Below, piece after piece: positions 24,201-33,647 of a DNA stretch of 64,000 nucleotides. The stretch's first letter is position 1. Each line of letters opens with the position of its first letter. The notes beneath the pieces were generated by a model that worked only from the letters and a program-made list of their open reading frames with translations, was not told the DNA's origin and did no database searches. Origin of the DNA: Rhodovastum atsumiense (GTDB lineage Bacteria; Pseudomonadota; Alphaproteobacteria; Acetobacterales; Acetobacteraceae); contig NZ_OW485601.1 of the NCBI RefSeq assembly GCF_937425535.1, forward strand, positions 5,439,501 through 5,503,500, given 5' to 3'. The translations under genes were made by a program, and so were the position numbers.

Positions 24201-25982
24201 ATGCTGGAAACCCTCGCTGCCCTGCTGGCCGCCGCCGCCCTCGCCGTTCCCCTCTCGCGCCGCGCCGGCTTCGGCAGCGTGCTCGGCTACCTGCTCGCCG
24301 GCATCGCCATCGGCCCGTCCGGGCTGCGGCTGGTGACCGATGTCGAGCAGATTGCCCACGTCGCCGAGCTTGGCGTGGTGATGCTGCTGTTCCTGATCGG
24401 CCTCGAAGTGCGGCCGCAGCGCCTGTGGGTGATGCGGCGCTCGGTGTTCGGTCTGGGAACGGCGCAGCTTGTCCTGACCGGCCTGGCCATCGCGGTGCTG
24501 GCGCACCTGGCCGGCTTCGGCTGGGCGGGGGCGAGCGTGCTCGGGGCGGGACTGGCGCTGTCCTCCACCGCCATCGTGCTGCCGATGCTCGCCGAGCGCG
24601 AGCTGCTGGGCTCGCCGGCCGGCCGATACGGCTTCGCCGTGCTGCTGTTCCAGGACCTGGCATTCATTCCGCTGGTCGCGCTGGTGCCGCTGCTCGGGGG
24701 CGGGACGGCGGTGCCGGACGGCGTGCCCTGGTTCGAGGTCGCCCGCGGCGTCGCAGCCATTCTCGTCATCCTGGCCGCGGGGCGCTTCCTGATGCGCCCG
24801 GCCTTCCGCGCGATCGGCGGTGCCCGCACGCCCGAGTTGTTCACCACCCTGGCTCTGCTGACCGTGGTAGGCGCCGCGACGATCGCCAGTGCCGCCGGGT
24901 TGTCGATGTCGCTCGGGGCCTTCCTGGCCGGCGTGCTGCTCTCCGAGAGCGAATACCGCCACGAGTTGCAGGCCGATATCGAACCCTTCGAAGGGCTGTT
25001 GCTCGGCTTCTTCTTCATCTCGGTCGGCATGGGCACCAATCTCGGCCTGGTGGCGCAGGCGCCGCTGGTCTTCGCCGGCGCGGTGGCCGGACTGCTCGTG
25101 GTCAAGACGGCGGTGATGTTCGTGCTCGGACGGCTGGCGCGGCTGGATGGCAGCAACGCGCTGCGCTTCGCCCTGGCGCTGCCGCAGGGCAGTGAGTTCT
25201 CCTTCGTGCTGTTCACCGCCGCGGTGGGCGTGGGCGCGCTCGCCCGCGACGTGGCGGAAGCGGCGACGCTGGTGGTGGCGCTGTCGATGGTGGCGACCCC
25301 GCTGCTGTTCGCGGCCAGCGAGGCAGTGCTGATCCCCCGCCTGAGCCGCGCGCAGGAGCCACGCTATGATGCGATCGACGATGGCTCGGCGCCGGTGATC
25401 GTGGCCGGGTTCGGCCGGGTCGGGCAGATCGTCGGCCGCGTGCTGCGCATGCAGGGGATCCGCTTCACCGCGCTGGAACGCGACCCGGGGCAGGTGGAGG
25501 TGGTGCGGCGCTTCGGGATGAAGGTGTATTTCGGCGATCCGTCCCGCCCCGATTTGCTGCGCGCCGCCGGCGCCGAGACCGCGCGCGTGCTGGTGGTGGC
25601 GCTGGATGACATGGAGGAAGCGCTGCGGGTGGTGGAAATGGCCCGGCGCACCTTTCCGAAGCTGACCATCCTGTCGCGCGCGCGCAACCGGCGGCATGTG
25701 CATCTGCTGATGGATCGCGGCATCGACGGCATCGTGCGCGACACCTTCCATTCCAGCCTGCATCTTTCCGAACTGGTGCTGCGGGCGATGGACGTGCCGG
25801 CGACACGGGCATCGCGGGCGGTGAAGCTGTTCCGCGCCCATGACGAGCGCCTGCTGCTGCAGACCCATGCGATCTATCGCGACGAGAAGGCGCTGATCCA
25901 GAGCACGCAGCAGGCCGCCCAGGAACTGCTCGACCTGTTCGAGGCCGACCGGCCGGAACGGCAGGAGCAGGAGGGGGATTGA
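24201..25982 (+). CDS. monovalent cation:proton antiporter, CPA2 (KefB/KefC-like)
   Basis: A 593-residue protein. The Na+/H+-exchanger-type membrane domain (about 1-375) includes GSVLGYLLAGIAIGPSG and SLGAFLAGVLLSESEY. A cytoplasmic TrkA-N/RCK domain (about 395-510) carries the nucleotide-binding GFGRVGQ and FGDPSRPDLLRAAGA. A charged C-terminal helix ends the protein. In Kef systems K+ efflux is gated by glutathione adducts through this domain and needs an ancillary flavoprotein. The flavoprotein gene 121 bases downstream is not of the KefF/KefG type. Exact ion and gating are not shown by the sequence. Confidence 0.88.
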   Translation: MLETLAALLAAAALAVPLSRRAGFGSVLGYLLAGIAIGPSGLRLVTDVEQIAHVAELGVVMLLFLIGLEVRPQRLWVMRRSVFGLGTAQLVLTGLAIAVLAHLAGFGWAGASVLGAGLALSSTAIVLPMLAERELLGSPAGRYGFAVLLFQDLAFIPLVALVPLLGGGTAVPDGVPWFEVARGVAAILVILAAGRFLMRPAFRAIGGARTPELFTTLALLTVVGAATIASAAGLSMSLGAFLAGVLLSESEYRHELQADIEPFEGLLLGFFFISVGMGTNLGLVAQAPLVFAGAVAGLLVVKTAVMFVLGRLARLDGSNALRFALALPQGSEFSFVLFTAAVGVGALARDVAEAATLVVALSMVATPLLFAASEAVLIPRLSRAQEPRYDAIDDGSAPVIVAGFGRVGQIVGRVLRMQGIRFTALERDPGQVEVVRRFGMKVYFGDPSRPDLLRAAGAETARVLVVALDDMEEALRVVEMARRTFPKLTILSRARNRRHVHLLMDRGIDGIVRDTFHSSLHLSELVLRAMDVPATRASRAVKLFRAHDERLLLQTHAIYRDEKALIQSTQQAAQELLDLFEADRPERQEQEGD

Positions 25983-26103
25983 CGCCGCGCAGGTCGCGTC
26001 CCGCGCGACCACCGGAAGTTGGCTTCGGGGGATCGGGCGGGCGATCCTAGACTGCCTGGTTGCAACACCCGGCGACCTCGTCGCGCAACCCAGGGGGACT
26101 GCC

Positions 26104-27480
26104 ATGCCCTCGTATGACGCCATCGTCATCGGCACCGGCCAGGCCGGACCTTCGCTCGCCCTGCGACTGGCGGCCACCGGCATGAAGGTGGCCGTGGTGG
26201 AACGCGGCCGCATCGGCGGCACCTGCGTCAACACCGGCTGCACGCCGACCAAGGCCATGGTTGCCTCTGCCCGCACCGCCCATCTCGCGCGCCGGGCCGC
26301 CGATTTCGGCGTGACCGTGGCGGGCCCGGTTGGCGTGGACATGGCGCGGGTGATCGCGCGCAAGGACGACATCGTCGCGCAGTCGCGCGAGGGCCTGCGG
26401 GCGAGCCTGCTGGGAAGCGAGAACATCACGCTGATCGAAGGCCAGGCGCGGTTCCGCTCGGGCCACGAGCTGGCCGTGGGCCCGCAACTCCTGACCGCGC
26501 CGCGCATCTTCATCAATGTCGGCGGGCGGGCGGCGATTCCCGCTCTGCCCGGCCTCGGGGACGTGCCGTACCTGACGAATTCCTCGCTGCTGGCGCTCGC
26601 CACCCTGCCGCGGCATCTGATCGTGATCGGCGGCAGCTATGTGGGCCTGGAATTCGCGCAGATGTTCCGCCGCTTCGACAGCGCCGTCACCATCGTGGAA
26701 ATGGGGCCGCGCCTGATCGGGCGTGAGGACGAGGACGTGTCGGCGGCGGTGCAGGCGATCCTGGAGGGCGAAGGCGTGGCCATCCGCACCGGCGCGCACT
26801 GCATCGGCGTGCGACGCGACGGCGAGGACATCGCGGTGCGTCTGGACTGCGCCGAAGGTGCGCCGGACCTCGCCGGTTCGCATCTGCTGGTCGCGACCGG
26901 GCGGCGGCCCAACACCGACGATCTCGGCCTGGCCGAGGCCGGCATCCACATCGACGAGCGCGGCCATATCGTGGTGGACGACCAGTTGCGCACCAGCGTG
27001 CCGGGCGTCTGGGCCCTGGGAGACTGCAACGGCCACGGCGCCTTCACCCACACCGCCTACAACGATTACGAGATCGTGGCCGCGACCCTGCTGGACGGCG
27101 AGCCGCGCCGGATCAGCGAGCGGATTCCCGCCTATGCGCTGTACGTCGACCCGCCGCTCGGACGCGTCGGCCTGACGACGGCGCAGGCCCGCCTGACCGG
27201 ACGCAGCGTGCTGGTGGGGCACCGCCCGATGACACGGGTGGCGCGGGCCATCGAGAAGGGCGAAACCGCCGGCTTCATGCGGGTGCTGGTCGATGCGGAC
27301 ACGCAGGAGATCCTCGGCGCGACGGTGCTGGGTCCCGGCGGGGACGAGGTGGTGCATGCCGTGCTGGACCTGATGTACGCGCGCGCGCCCTATACGGTGA
27401 TGCAGCGCGCGGTGCATATCCATCCGACGGTCGCGGAATTGCTGCCGACGGTGCTGGGCGAGCTGCAGACGCTGGAATGA
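26104..27480 (+). CDS. class I pyridine nucleotide-disulfide oxidoreductase, mercuric-reductase-like
   Basis: A 458-residue FAD enzyme with redox-active cysteines in GGTCVNTGCTPTKAM (near residues 39-52). FAD contact GTGQAGPSLALRLAATG lies near the N-terminus, the NAD(P) domain is marked GGSYVGLEFAQMFRRF, and the dimerisation domain ends with HIHPTVAELLPT. The His-x-x-x-x-Glu pair of the disulfide reductase centre is kept. It has no N-terminal HMA domain and no C-terminal vicinal cysteines, so true mercuric ion reduction is doubtful. It follows the Kef-like antiporter. A paired inverted repeat comes right after the stop. Confidence 0.87.
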   Translation: MPSYDAIVIGTGQAGPSLALRLAATGMKVAVVERGRIGGTCVNTGCTPTKAMVASARTAHLARRAADFGVTVAGPVGVDMARVIARKDDIVAQSREGLRASLLGSENITLIEGQARFRSGHELAVGPQLLTAPRIFINVGGRAAIPALPGLGDVPYLTNSSLLALATLPRHLIVIGGSYVGLEFAQMFRRFDSAVTIVEMGPRLIGREDEDVSAAVQAILEGEGVAIRTGAHCIGVRRDGEDIAVRLDCAEGAPDLAGSHLLVATGRRPNTDDLGLAEAGIHIDERGHIVVDDQLRTSVPGVWALGDCNGHGAFTHTAYNDYEIVAATLLDGEPRRISERIPAYALYVDPPLGRVGLTTAQARLTGRSVLVGHRPMTRVARAIEKGETAGFMRVLVDADTQEILGATVLGPGGDEVVHAVLDLMYARAPYTVMQRAVHIHPTVAELLPTVLGELQTLE

Positions 27481-27505
27481 TTTCGTGGGAAGTGGGACTG
27501 CAAGC

Positions 27506-27599
27506 GTAGGGCGGATAAGCGCAGCGCAATCCGCCATCGCAAGCTTCCACAGACTGGCCGGCTTGCGTGGGCGGATTGCGCTGCGCTTATCCGCCCTAC
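27506..27599. repeat. REP-type inverted pair (30-base perfect arms)
   Basis: Arms 27506-27535 and 27570-27599 are perfect reverse complements of each other, each beginning or ending in GTAGGGCGGATAAGCGCAGC (first 20 of 30 bases). The arms enclose a 34-base loop that contains a second inner stem, CGCAAGC/GCTTGCG. The unit is a widespread proteobacterial extragenic repeat seen as single or doubled copies. It lies between two convergent genes, beginning 25 bases after the flavoprotein stop, and could end or protect both mRNAs. Confidence 0.85.
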
Positions 27600-27621
27600 A
27601 TCAAAAAGCTGATCCGGATGC

Positions 27622-28236
27622 CTACGGCCCGGCTGCAAGCACCGCGTCGGCGCGGGCAAGGTCCTCGGGGCTGTTGACGTTGAAGAACGGGTCCGTCGTG
27701 TAATCGTCGAAATCCACCACGGCCACGCCCTGTTCGGCGGTCCAGCGGTCGATCTTGCGCATGCCGGCGCGCAGGGCGGCCTCCAGCGCGTCAGCCAGGA
27801 CGACCGGCCAGAGCGCGATCACCGGGTGGGTGCGCCCGCCGGTGGCGGCGCAGGCGATCGGCACGTCGACGGCACAGCGCGCGGCAATAAGGCGCTGCAC
27901 CAGATCGGGCGGCAGGAACGGGGTATCGGTGGGCACCGAGAGCACATCGGCGGCGCCCTGCGATTCTGCCCAGCGCATGCCTGCCAGCACGCCTACCAAT
28001 GGTCCTGGATTGTCCGGCAACGGGTCGGCAATGACCGGCAGGCCCCATGCGGCAAAGCGCGCCGGATCGCCATTGGCGTTCAGCGCCACCGCGCTCACCT
28101 GCGGGCGAATGGCGTCCAGCACATGGTCAAGCAGGGCGCGGCCGGCCAGAAGGCGCAACGGCTTGTCGCCGCCGCCCATCCGGCGGCCGAGCCCCCCGGC
28201 CAGCAACACCGCCGCGGGGCCTGTGTGAGAGTGCAT
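27622..28236 (-). CDS. mobA: molybdenum cofactor guanylyltransferase
   Basis: A 204-residue nucleotidyltransferase that joins GMP to molybdopterin to give the bis-MGD cofactor of the DMSO-reductase enzyme family. The GTP-binding signature LLAGGLGRRMGGGDKPL lies at residues 10-26, PGPLVGVLAGM and VPTDTPFLP are the middle motifs, and FFNVNSPEDL is the C-terminal family mark. The length is normal. No other moco gene or molybdoenzyme is in the window, so it serves enzymes encoded elsewhere. It follows the kdu genes on the same strand behind a strong hairpin. Confidence 0.93.
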   Translation of the reverse strand: MHSHTGPAAVLLAGGLGRRMGGGDKPLRLLAGRALLDHVLDAIRPQVSAVALNANGDPARFAAWGLPVIADPLPDNPGPLVGVLAGMRWAESQGAADVLSVPTDTPFLPPDLVQRLIAARCAVDVPIACAATGGRTHPVIALWPVVLADALEAALRAGMRKIDRWTAEQGVAVVDFDDYTTDPFFNVNSPEDLARADAVLAAGP

Positions 28237-28308
28237 GCCTTCATCCCCTCTGGTGGACTGTCAGGGTGCGGCATTTCCGCCATGGCGGATAGCCCGGTGA
28301 AACCGTGG

Positions 28309-28337
28309 CCCACCGGCCTGACGCACAGGCCGGTGGG
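28309..28337 (-). terminator. strong hairpin after the NTF2-like gene
   Basis: CCCACCGGCCTG and CAGGCCGGTGGG form a perfect 12-base stem with a 5-base loop, nine bases after the stop of the gene at 28346 (read leftwards). On that strand only a weak T-rich stretch follows. It separates the kdu transcript side from mobA. Confidence 0.6.
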
Positions 28338-28345
28338 ATCCGGCA

Positions 28346-28810
28346 TCAGACCGGGGGCAGCGGGCCGGACTGGCGGGCCAGCAGCTTCCAGTTGGCGCCG
28401 TACTTCTTCCAGACCTGCAGCACCGTGATATGCGCGGTGGAGGTCTTGCCGCCGGGCAGGTTGTTGACGGCATCGAAGACGTGGCGCACCACGGCGACGT
28501 CGCCGTCGACGAACACGGTCTGCTTCGAGAGATCGATCGACTTGAAGGCGTTGGTGCCGTCAAGCTCCTTCAGGAAATCCGCCTTGTCCTGCAGCCGTCC
28601 GTTGGAATGGCCATAGGTCAGGTCATCGGCCACCAGCGCCGCCAGGGCGGGGCCATTGCCGCTGACCATGGCGCTGCGCAGCGCCTCGACCGCGGCGGCC
28701 ACGGTGTCGGATTCGGCGGCGCGGGCCGGGGTGGCGATGGCGGCAACCGCCAGGGCCGCAGCACCGATGGCGCCAAGCGCGACGCGACGGCCGGACTCGA
28801 ATGAAGACAT
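28346..28810 (-). CDS. exported NTF2-like (SnoaL/DUF4440) protein
   Basis: A 154-residue protein with an N-terminal export signal (SFESGRRVALGAIGAAALAV, cleavage near ARAAE). The RR pair before the hydrophobic run suggests possible Tat export, but only part of the Tat consensus is present. The rest is an NTF2-like fold: LRSAMVSGNGPALAALVADD, LTYGHSNG, DVAVVRH and WKKYGANWKLLARQ. Such domains bind or isomerise small molecules and no activity is assigned. AAGGAA precedes ATG 28810. It is 85 bases behind kduD on the same strand, after a hairpin. Confidence 0.75.
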   Translation of the reverse strand: MSSFESGRRVALGAIGAAALAVAAIATPARAAESDTVAAAVEALRSAMVSGNGPALAALVADDLTYGHSNGRLQDKADFLKELDGTNAFKSIDLSKQTVFVDGDVAVVRHVFDAVNNLPGGKTSTAHITVLQVWKKYGANWKLLARQSGPLPPV

Positions 28811-28857
28811 CCTGTCGTTCCTTTTCGGAAGTGTTTTTCAGGTAAAATGCGGCAGAT

Positions 28858-28886
28858 CCGGCCGGGGACCATCCGGCCCCGGCCGG
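28858..28886 (-). terminator. GC-rich hairpin after kduD
   Basis: CCGGCCGGGG and CCCCGGCCGG form a perfect 10-base stem with a 9-base loop directly behind the kduD stop. No clear T-tract follows, so it may be a partial terminator or an mRNA end protector between kduD and the exported NTF2-like gene. Confidence 0.45.
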
Positions 28887-28895
28887 AGCCGCGCG

Positions 28896-29642
<747 letters not shown>

Positions 29643-29653
29643 CGGACCGTCCT

Positions 29654-30550
29654 TCAACGCATGTCCGCCACGGCGACATGGTCCATGTCGTCGAAGGTCT
29701 GGTTCTCGCCCACCATGCCCCAGATGAAGGTGTAGTTGGTGGTGCCGACGCCGGAATGGATCGACCAGCTCGGCGAGATCACCGCCTGCTCGTTGTGCAC
29801 GACGATGTGCCGGGTCTCCTGCGGCTGGCCCATCAGGTGGAACACCGCCGCGTCCGAGGCCAGGTTGAAATACAGATAGACCTCCATGCGCCGCTCATGC
29901 GTGTGGCAGGGCATGGTGTTCCACAGGCTGCCCTCGGCGAGCTTGGTCATGCCCATGCTGAGCTGGCAGGTGGGCAGCACGTCGGGGACGAAGAACTTGT
30001 GGATGGTGCGGCGGTTGGCGGTGCGGGCATCGCCGAGCGTCACCGAAGCGGCTTCCGCGAGCGTCACGCGACGGGTGGGGAACTGCCGGTGCGCCGGGGC
30101 CGAGTTGTAATAGAACTTCGCCGGCCGGGCAGGGTCGTCGCTGCCGAAACGCACCTCGCGCGCGCCGAGGCCGATATACAACGCCTCTTCGGAACCGATT
30201 TCATAGCGCGCGCCGTCCAGCTCCGCCCAGCCGGGACCGCCGATATTGATCAGCCCCATCTCGCGCCGTTCCAGGAAATAGGCGACGCCGTAGGACTTGC
30301 CGAGCGAGGCGGGCAGCTCCACCGGGGCAGTGACGGGCATGATGCCGCCGACGACGATGCGGTCGATATGGCTGTAGGTCATCGTCAGCGCGTCGGGGCG
30401 GAAGACTTCCTCGACGAGGAACTCGCGCCGCAGCCCGGCGGTGTCCAGCGTGCGGGCATGGTCGCTGTGGATGGCCTGGCGGGTGTCGATCACCGTCGCC
30501 GCCGGCGAGCCGGCCAGGGCGGCGGCATGGATGTCCTGACGTGTGTCCAT
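29654..30550 (-). CDS. kduI: 5-dehydro-4-deoxy-D-glucuronate isomerase with extended N-terminus
   Basis: A cupin enzyme of 298 residues that converts 5-keto-4-deoxyuronate, released from pectin or alginate-type oligouronides, to 2,5-diketo-3-deoxygluconate. The Zn site is [13 protein letters not shown] plus the later His in SWSIHSGVG, and the family ending FDDMDHVAV is present. KduI is usually 278 residues. Here about 20 extra residues precede the normal start, and the opening DTRQDIH is repeated as DTRQAIH at residue 22, so the N-terminus looks duplicated. GAGAGGAAA stands before ATG 30550, which supports the longer form. Confidence 0.95.
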   Translation of the reverse strand: MDTRQDIHAAALAGSPAATVIDTRQAIHSDHARTLDTAGLRREFLVEEVFRPDALTMTYSHIDRIVVGGIMPVTAPVELPASLGKSYGVAYFLERREMGLINIGGPGWAELDGARYEIGSEEALYIGLGAREVRFGSDDPARPAKFYYNSAPAHRQFPTRRVTLAEAASVTLGDARTANRRTIHKFFVPDVLPTCQLSMGMTKLAEGSLWNTMPCHTHERRMEVYLYFNLASDAAVFHLMGQPQETRHIVVHNEQAVISPSWSIHSGVGTTNYTFIWGMVGENQTFDDMDHVAVADMR

Positions 30551-30583
30551 GATTGTTTCCTCTCGGCAAGCAAAGGGGGAAAT

Positions 30584-30625
30584 GCGGCTGGCGTACCGGC
30601 CGGTTGATGACCGGGCGCCAGCCGC
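30584..30625 (-). terminator. hairpin between kdgT and kduI
   Basis: GCGGCTGGCG and CGCCAGCCGC form a 10-base perfect outer stem around an inner CCGG/CCGG stem. It lies just behind the kdgT stop and 34 bases before kduI. On the coding strand ATTTCCCCCTTT follows. It may lower read-through from the transporter into the enzymes or mark an RNA processing point. Confidence 0.5.
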
Positions 30626-30632
30626 GAGGCGA

Positions 30633-31640
30633 TCAGTCCGCGTGCGCCATCTGCGGCACCGGGTCATCCGCCCGTGCCTGCTCGGCCATGCCCTTGCCGA
30701 ACGCCTTGTACCAGATGCCGGTGAGGATCGGCACCACGATGGAGGTGACGATGATGCAAATGGCAACCAGCACCGTGGCGCTCTGCGCCGTGGGCACGAA
30801 CTGCGGCGCCACCGCGGCGATCGCCAGCGGGTTGGCCGCCGCCGCGCCGGCGGTGGAGGAGGCGGCGAGGCCGGCCGTGCCGGTGCCGCGGCCGATGAAC
30901 TTGTCGGCCAGGATCAGCGGGATGCCGGTCAGCACGATCACCGACAGCGCCAGCACCACGCCCAGGCCGGCCAGCGGCGAGAGCAGCGTGCTGAGGTCGA
31001 TCGTGTTGCCCAGGGCGAAGGCGAAGAACGGGATCATCAGGATGCCGCCCGGCGTGAAGAAGGCGCGCAGCTTCGGATCGAGGTTGCCCAGCGCGAAGCC
31101 GGCCAGGAACGGCAGCACGGCGCCGATGAAGATCTGCGGCTCGAAATGCGCGACCCCCGAGGCGCCGAGGATGACCATGCTCATCAGCGGACCGGACTCG
31201 ATGGAGGTCAGCACGAAGGCGCCGGCTTCCTCCTTGGTGCCGTAGGTCTGCATCAGCGAGGCGTAGAGGCCGCCATTGGTCATGTCCATCGCGCAGACGA
31301 TGGCCAGGATCGACAGCCCGGCGAAGAAGCCGGTCTGGATGCCCTCGGCGGGGATGAACAGCGAGGTCACCATGACGATGGCCCAGGCCGCGAGCAGCTT
31401 GGTCAGCACGATGGTGCCCGACTTGCGCAGCACGGTGCCGGTGGCGCTGAGTTTGATCGAGGCGCCCATGCAGAAGAACCAGACCGCCAGGATCGGAATG
31501 ACCCCGGTCATGATTCCCATGGTGAAGCCTTTGAAGTAGGCGGGTGCGCCCGGCACGAAGGTCTTGCACAGCGCGCCGAGCAGCAGCGGCATCAGCATCA
31601 GGCCGCCAGGGATCCTGTCGACGAAATCCTTGATTCTCAT
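30633..31640 (-). CDS. kdgT: 2-keto-3-deoxygluconate permease
   Basis: A 335-residue inner-membrane proton symporter of the KdgT family that imports KDG. Typical blocks: [20 protein letters not shown] at the start, [33 protein letters not shown] and [16 protein letters not shown]. About ten hydrophobic segments are visible. ATG 31640 (GGAAGAGG upstream) matches the family start; the reading from 31775 is not conserved. It stands between kdgK and kduI on one strand, so import, conversion and phosphorylation of KDG are encoded together. The C-terminus (about 20 residues) is polar and cytoplasmic. Confidence 0.95.
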   Translation of the reverse strand: MRIKDFVDRIPGGLMLMPLLLGALCKTFVPGAPAYFKGFTMGIMTGVIPILAVWFFCMGASIKLSATGTVLRKSGTIVLTKLLAAWAIVMVTSLFIPAEGIQTGFFAGLSILAIVCAMDMTNGGLYASLMQTYGTKEEAGAFVLTSIESGPLMSMVILGASGVAHFEPQIFIGAVLPFLAGFALGNLDPKLRAFFTPGGILMIPFFAFALGNTIDLSTLLSPLAGLGVVLALSVIVLTGIPLILADKFIGRGTGTAGLAASSTAGAAAANPLAIAAVAPQFVPTAQSATVLVAICIIVTSIVVPILTGIWYKAFGKGMAEQARADDPVPQMAHAD

Positions 31641-31799
31641 TGCAACGGGCCTCTTCCGGTGACGTTTTTTGCAGTTGAAGCTTCGGCGCGGCACGCCCCG
31701 TGCGGGGGAAGGCAGCGCAGACTCGGCGGCGGCGTGCGGCCAGCGAGTGGGGGAGCTCCGATCCCGCCGGCGCAAGATAGCTGGCGGTTTTTCGGTGCG

Positions 31800-31814
31800 A
31801 ATTCAAAATGAATT
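31800..31814. promoter_or_regulatory. palindrome upstream of kdgT
   Basis: AATTCA-AAA-TGAATT is a perfect 6-base inverted repeat in an otherwise GC-rich gap between kdgK and kdgT, 160 bases before the kdgT start. It could be an operator or promoter element for a separate kdgT-kduI-kduD transcript. No regulator is assigned. Confidence 0.3.
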
Positions 31815-31841
31815 TGGCAAGGCACGTCCAGGCTTCCCTCT

Positions 31842-32825
31842 CTAGTCGGTGGCAGACCCGGACGGTTGCAGACAAAGCCTCGGCATGGCCTCGCGCGGAA
31901 TTACCGCGCCGCGATGGCGGATGACGGTGCCGGCCAGGGCATGGCCGACGCGCGAGGCGGCGATGGGATCGGCCCCGGCCAGGCGGGCGGCGACATAGGC
32001 GGCGGAGAAACTGTCACCGGCCGCGGTGGTGTCCACCACCTCCGCCACCGGCTCGGCGGCGATCACCGCGTCCACTCCTTCGGCCTGAACATGGCAGGCC
32101 GGCTCGGCAAGTTTGGCGACCCGCTCGGCAACGCCTGCTTCCCGCAGCCGCGCCAACAGGCCTTCCGGCGTCGGATCCTCGTACAGCAGGGCATGGTCCT
32201 CGGTGCTGGCCAGCACGATGTCTGCGCGCGCGAACATCGCGGCGTAGACCCGGCGCGCCCGCGCCCGGTCGGGCCAGCCGCGCGGGCGGAAATTGGTGTC
32301 GAACACCACCCGGCCACCATGCGCGCGCAGGCGGTCCAGCGTGTCGAACAACCGGGCCTGCCCGGCATCGTCGAACAACGACAGAGTGATGCCGGAAAGA
32401 TAGAGCAGGTCGTAGCCGACCAGTGCCGCCTCGGTCGCCGCCGTGTCGGGCAGATTGAACAACTGGCGCACCGGGGCGCTGTCACGCCAATAGGAAAAGC
32501 GGCGCTCACCGCGTGCATCGGTCTGGATCAGATACAGCCCGGGTACCTTTCCGGGCACCCTGGCCACTGCCCCGGTGCCGATCCCCTCGGCCTGCCAGGC
32601 TGCCAGCATCTCGGCACTGAACGGATCGTCGCTCAAGGCAGTCACGTAATCGGTTTCAACGCCAAGCCGTGCCAGATACACGGCGGTATTGAGCGTGTCT
32701 CCGCCGAAGCCGCGCGTCAATGTCCGATCGGGGCGTTCCACCAGTTCGATCATGCATTCGCCGAGGCTGGCGACACGGACCTTACCCGAAACAGGTTGGC
32801 CCGGATTGGTCTGGCCGACACTCAT
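31842..32825 (-). CDS. kdgK: 2-keto-3-deoxygluconate kinase
   Basis: A 327-residue PfkB-family sugar kinase that makes KDPG from KDG and ATP. Seen: GECMIELVE, the substrate-side GFGGDTLNTAVYLARLG, FDTNFRPRGW and the catalytic DTTAAGDSFSAAYVA with its Asp base. ATG 32825 opens MSVGQTNPGQ; some upstream residues could be included from ATG 32840 without changing the domain. It is the gene nearest to the divergent GntR/FCD regulator, with a 127-base shared promoter gap. Its product needs a KDPG aldolase, for which the gene at 7963 is a candidate. Confidence 0.93.
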   Translation of the reverse strand: MSVGQTNPGQPVSGKVRVASLGECMIELVERPDRTLTRGFGGDTLNTAVYLARLGVETDYVTALSDDPFSAEMLAAWQAEGIGTGAVARVPGKVPGLYLIQTDARGERRFSYWRDSAPVRQLFNLPDTAATEAALVGYDLLYLSGITLSLFDDAGQARLFDTLDRLRAHGGRVVFDTNFRPRGWPDRARARRVYAAMFARADIVLASTEDHALLYEDPTPEGLLARLREAGVAERVAKLAEPACHVQAEGVDAVIAAEPVAEVVDTTAAGDSFSAAYVAARLAGADPIAASRVGHALAGTVIRHRGAVIPREAMPRLCLQPSGSATD

Positions 32826-32898
32826 GGCCGTCTCTTTCATCTTGAGGCCGGTAGCGTGCCGAGGCTGCGACAGGCCACCACCTCCCCTTTGTCTTCCA

Positions 32899-32915
32899 GT
32901 GTATGGTAGTGTATA
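32899..32915. promoter_or_regulatory. direct repeat in the kdgK / gntR divergent gap
   Basis: AGTGTAT occurs at 32899-32905 and again at 32909-32915, so the copies are spaced by ten bases, one turn of the helix. It is in the gap between kdgK and its divergent GntR-type regulator and is AT-richer than the surroundings. It is a candidate operator or promoter core for both genes; that the neighbouring regulator binds it is an inference. Confidence 0.35.
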
Positions 32916-32952
32916 TGGGTTGCGCCCAGCAAGTCTTTTTGAGGGAGGCCGC

Positions 32953-33630
32953 ATGGGAACGACCATCGCACCGACTGCGGAATCCGCGGCACGCAAGCTG
33001 GAACGGGAATTGCGGCGCGCCATCATCGATCTCGAAATCGTTCCGGGCGCGCGGCTCTCGGAACAGGAGATCGCCGAGCGCTACGGCGTCTCCCGCCAGC
33101 CGGTGCGCGAGGCCCTGATCGGGCTCGGCCGCACCGGTCTGGTCTCGGCGCTGCCGCAGCGCGGCACGGTGGTGGTGAAGATCTCCACCCAGACGATGCT
33201 GCAGGCCCGGTTCGTGCGGGAATCGATCGAATCGGCGGTGGCGCGGCAGGCGGCGCTGAACTTCGATCCCTACAACCGCGCCCGCCTGGCCACGCTGCTG
33301 GCGCGCCAGGGCGAGGCGGCGCAGCGTGGCGACTCCGATGCGTTCCGGCGCGACGACGAGCTGTTCCATGCCGCTATCGCCGACGGCGCCGGCTGCCCGT
33401 TGGCCTGGAGGACCGTCAGCGACCTCAAGGCGCATCTCGACCGCGCCTGCCGGCTCAGCCTCGCGGGGCCGAAGCCGCTGCAGGCACTGGTGGACCAGCA
33501 CGCCGCCATTGTCGCTGCCATCGACGCGCGCGATCCGGACGCGGCCGAGAGGGCGATGCGCCAGCACCTCACCGAACTCCTGCACGCCCTGCCCGAGATG
33601 GAAGAGCGTTACCCGGAGATGTTCGAATAA
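32953..33630 (+). CDS. GntR-family regulator, FCD sensor domain
   Basis: A 225-residue DNA-binding protein. The winged helix-turn-helix occupies residues 10-75 (GARLSEQEIAERYGVSRQPV followed by REAL), and the all-helical FCD ligand domain about 85-215. The FCD metal-site residues appear in RDDELFHAAIADG and DQHAAIVAAIDARD. GAGGGAGG precedes ATG 32953. FCD-type regulators near uronate genes often sense a pathway intermediate, so control of the divergent kdgK-kdgT-kduI-kduD set is likely. That is an inference from position. Confidence 0.9.
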   Translation: MGTTIAPTAESAARKLERELRRAIIDLEIVPGARLSEQEIAERYGVSRQPVREALIGLGRTGLVSALPQRGTVVVKISTQTMLQARFVRESIESAVARQAALNFDPYNRARLATLLARQGEAAQRGDSDAFRRDDELFHAAIADGAGCPLAWRTVSDLKAHLDRACRLSLAGPKPLQALVDQHAAIVAAIDARDPDAAERAMRQHLTELLHALPEMEERYPEMFE

Positions 33631-33647
33631 GGCACCGGCGGCGCGGG

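Noticed and set aside
24192-26603. An 803-codon minus-strand open frame opposite the Kef-like antiporter
   Set aside because: His/Gln/Arg-rich composition typical of reverse-frame reading of GC-rich membrane protein genes.
26104-27480. Naming the flavoprotein merA
   Set aside because: No heavy-metal-binding N-terminal domain, no C-terminal vicinal cysteines and no mer genes nearby; only the general disulfide reductase fold is supported.
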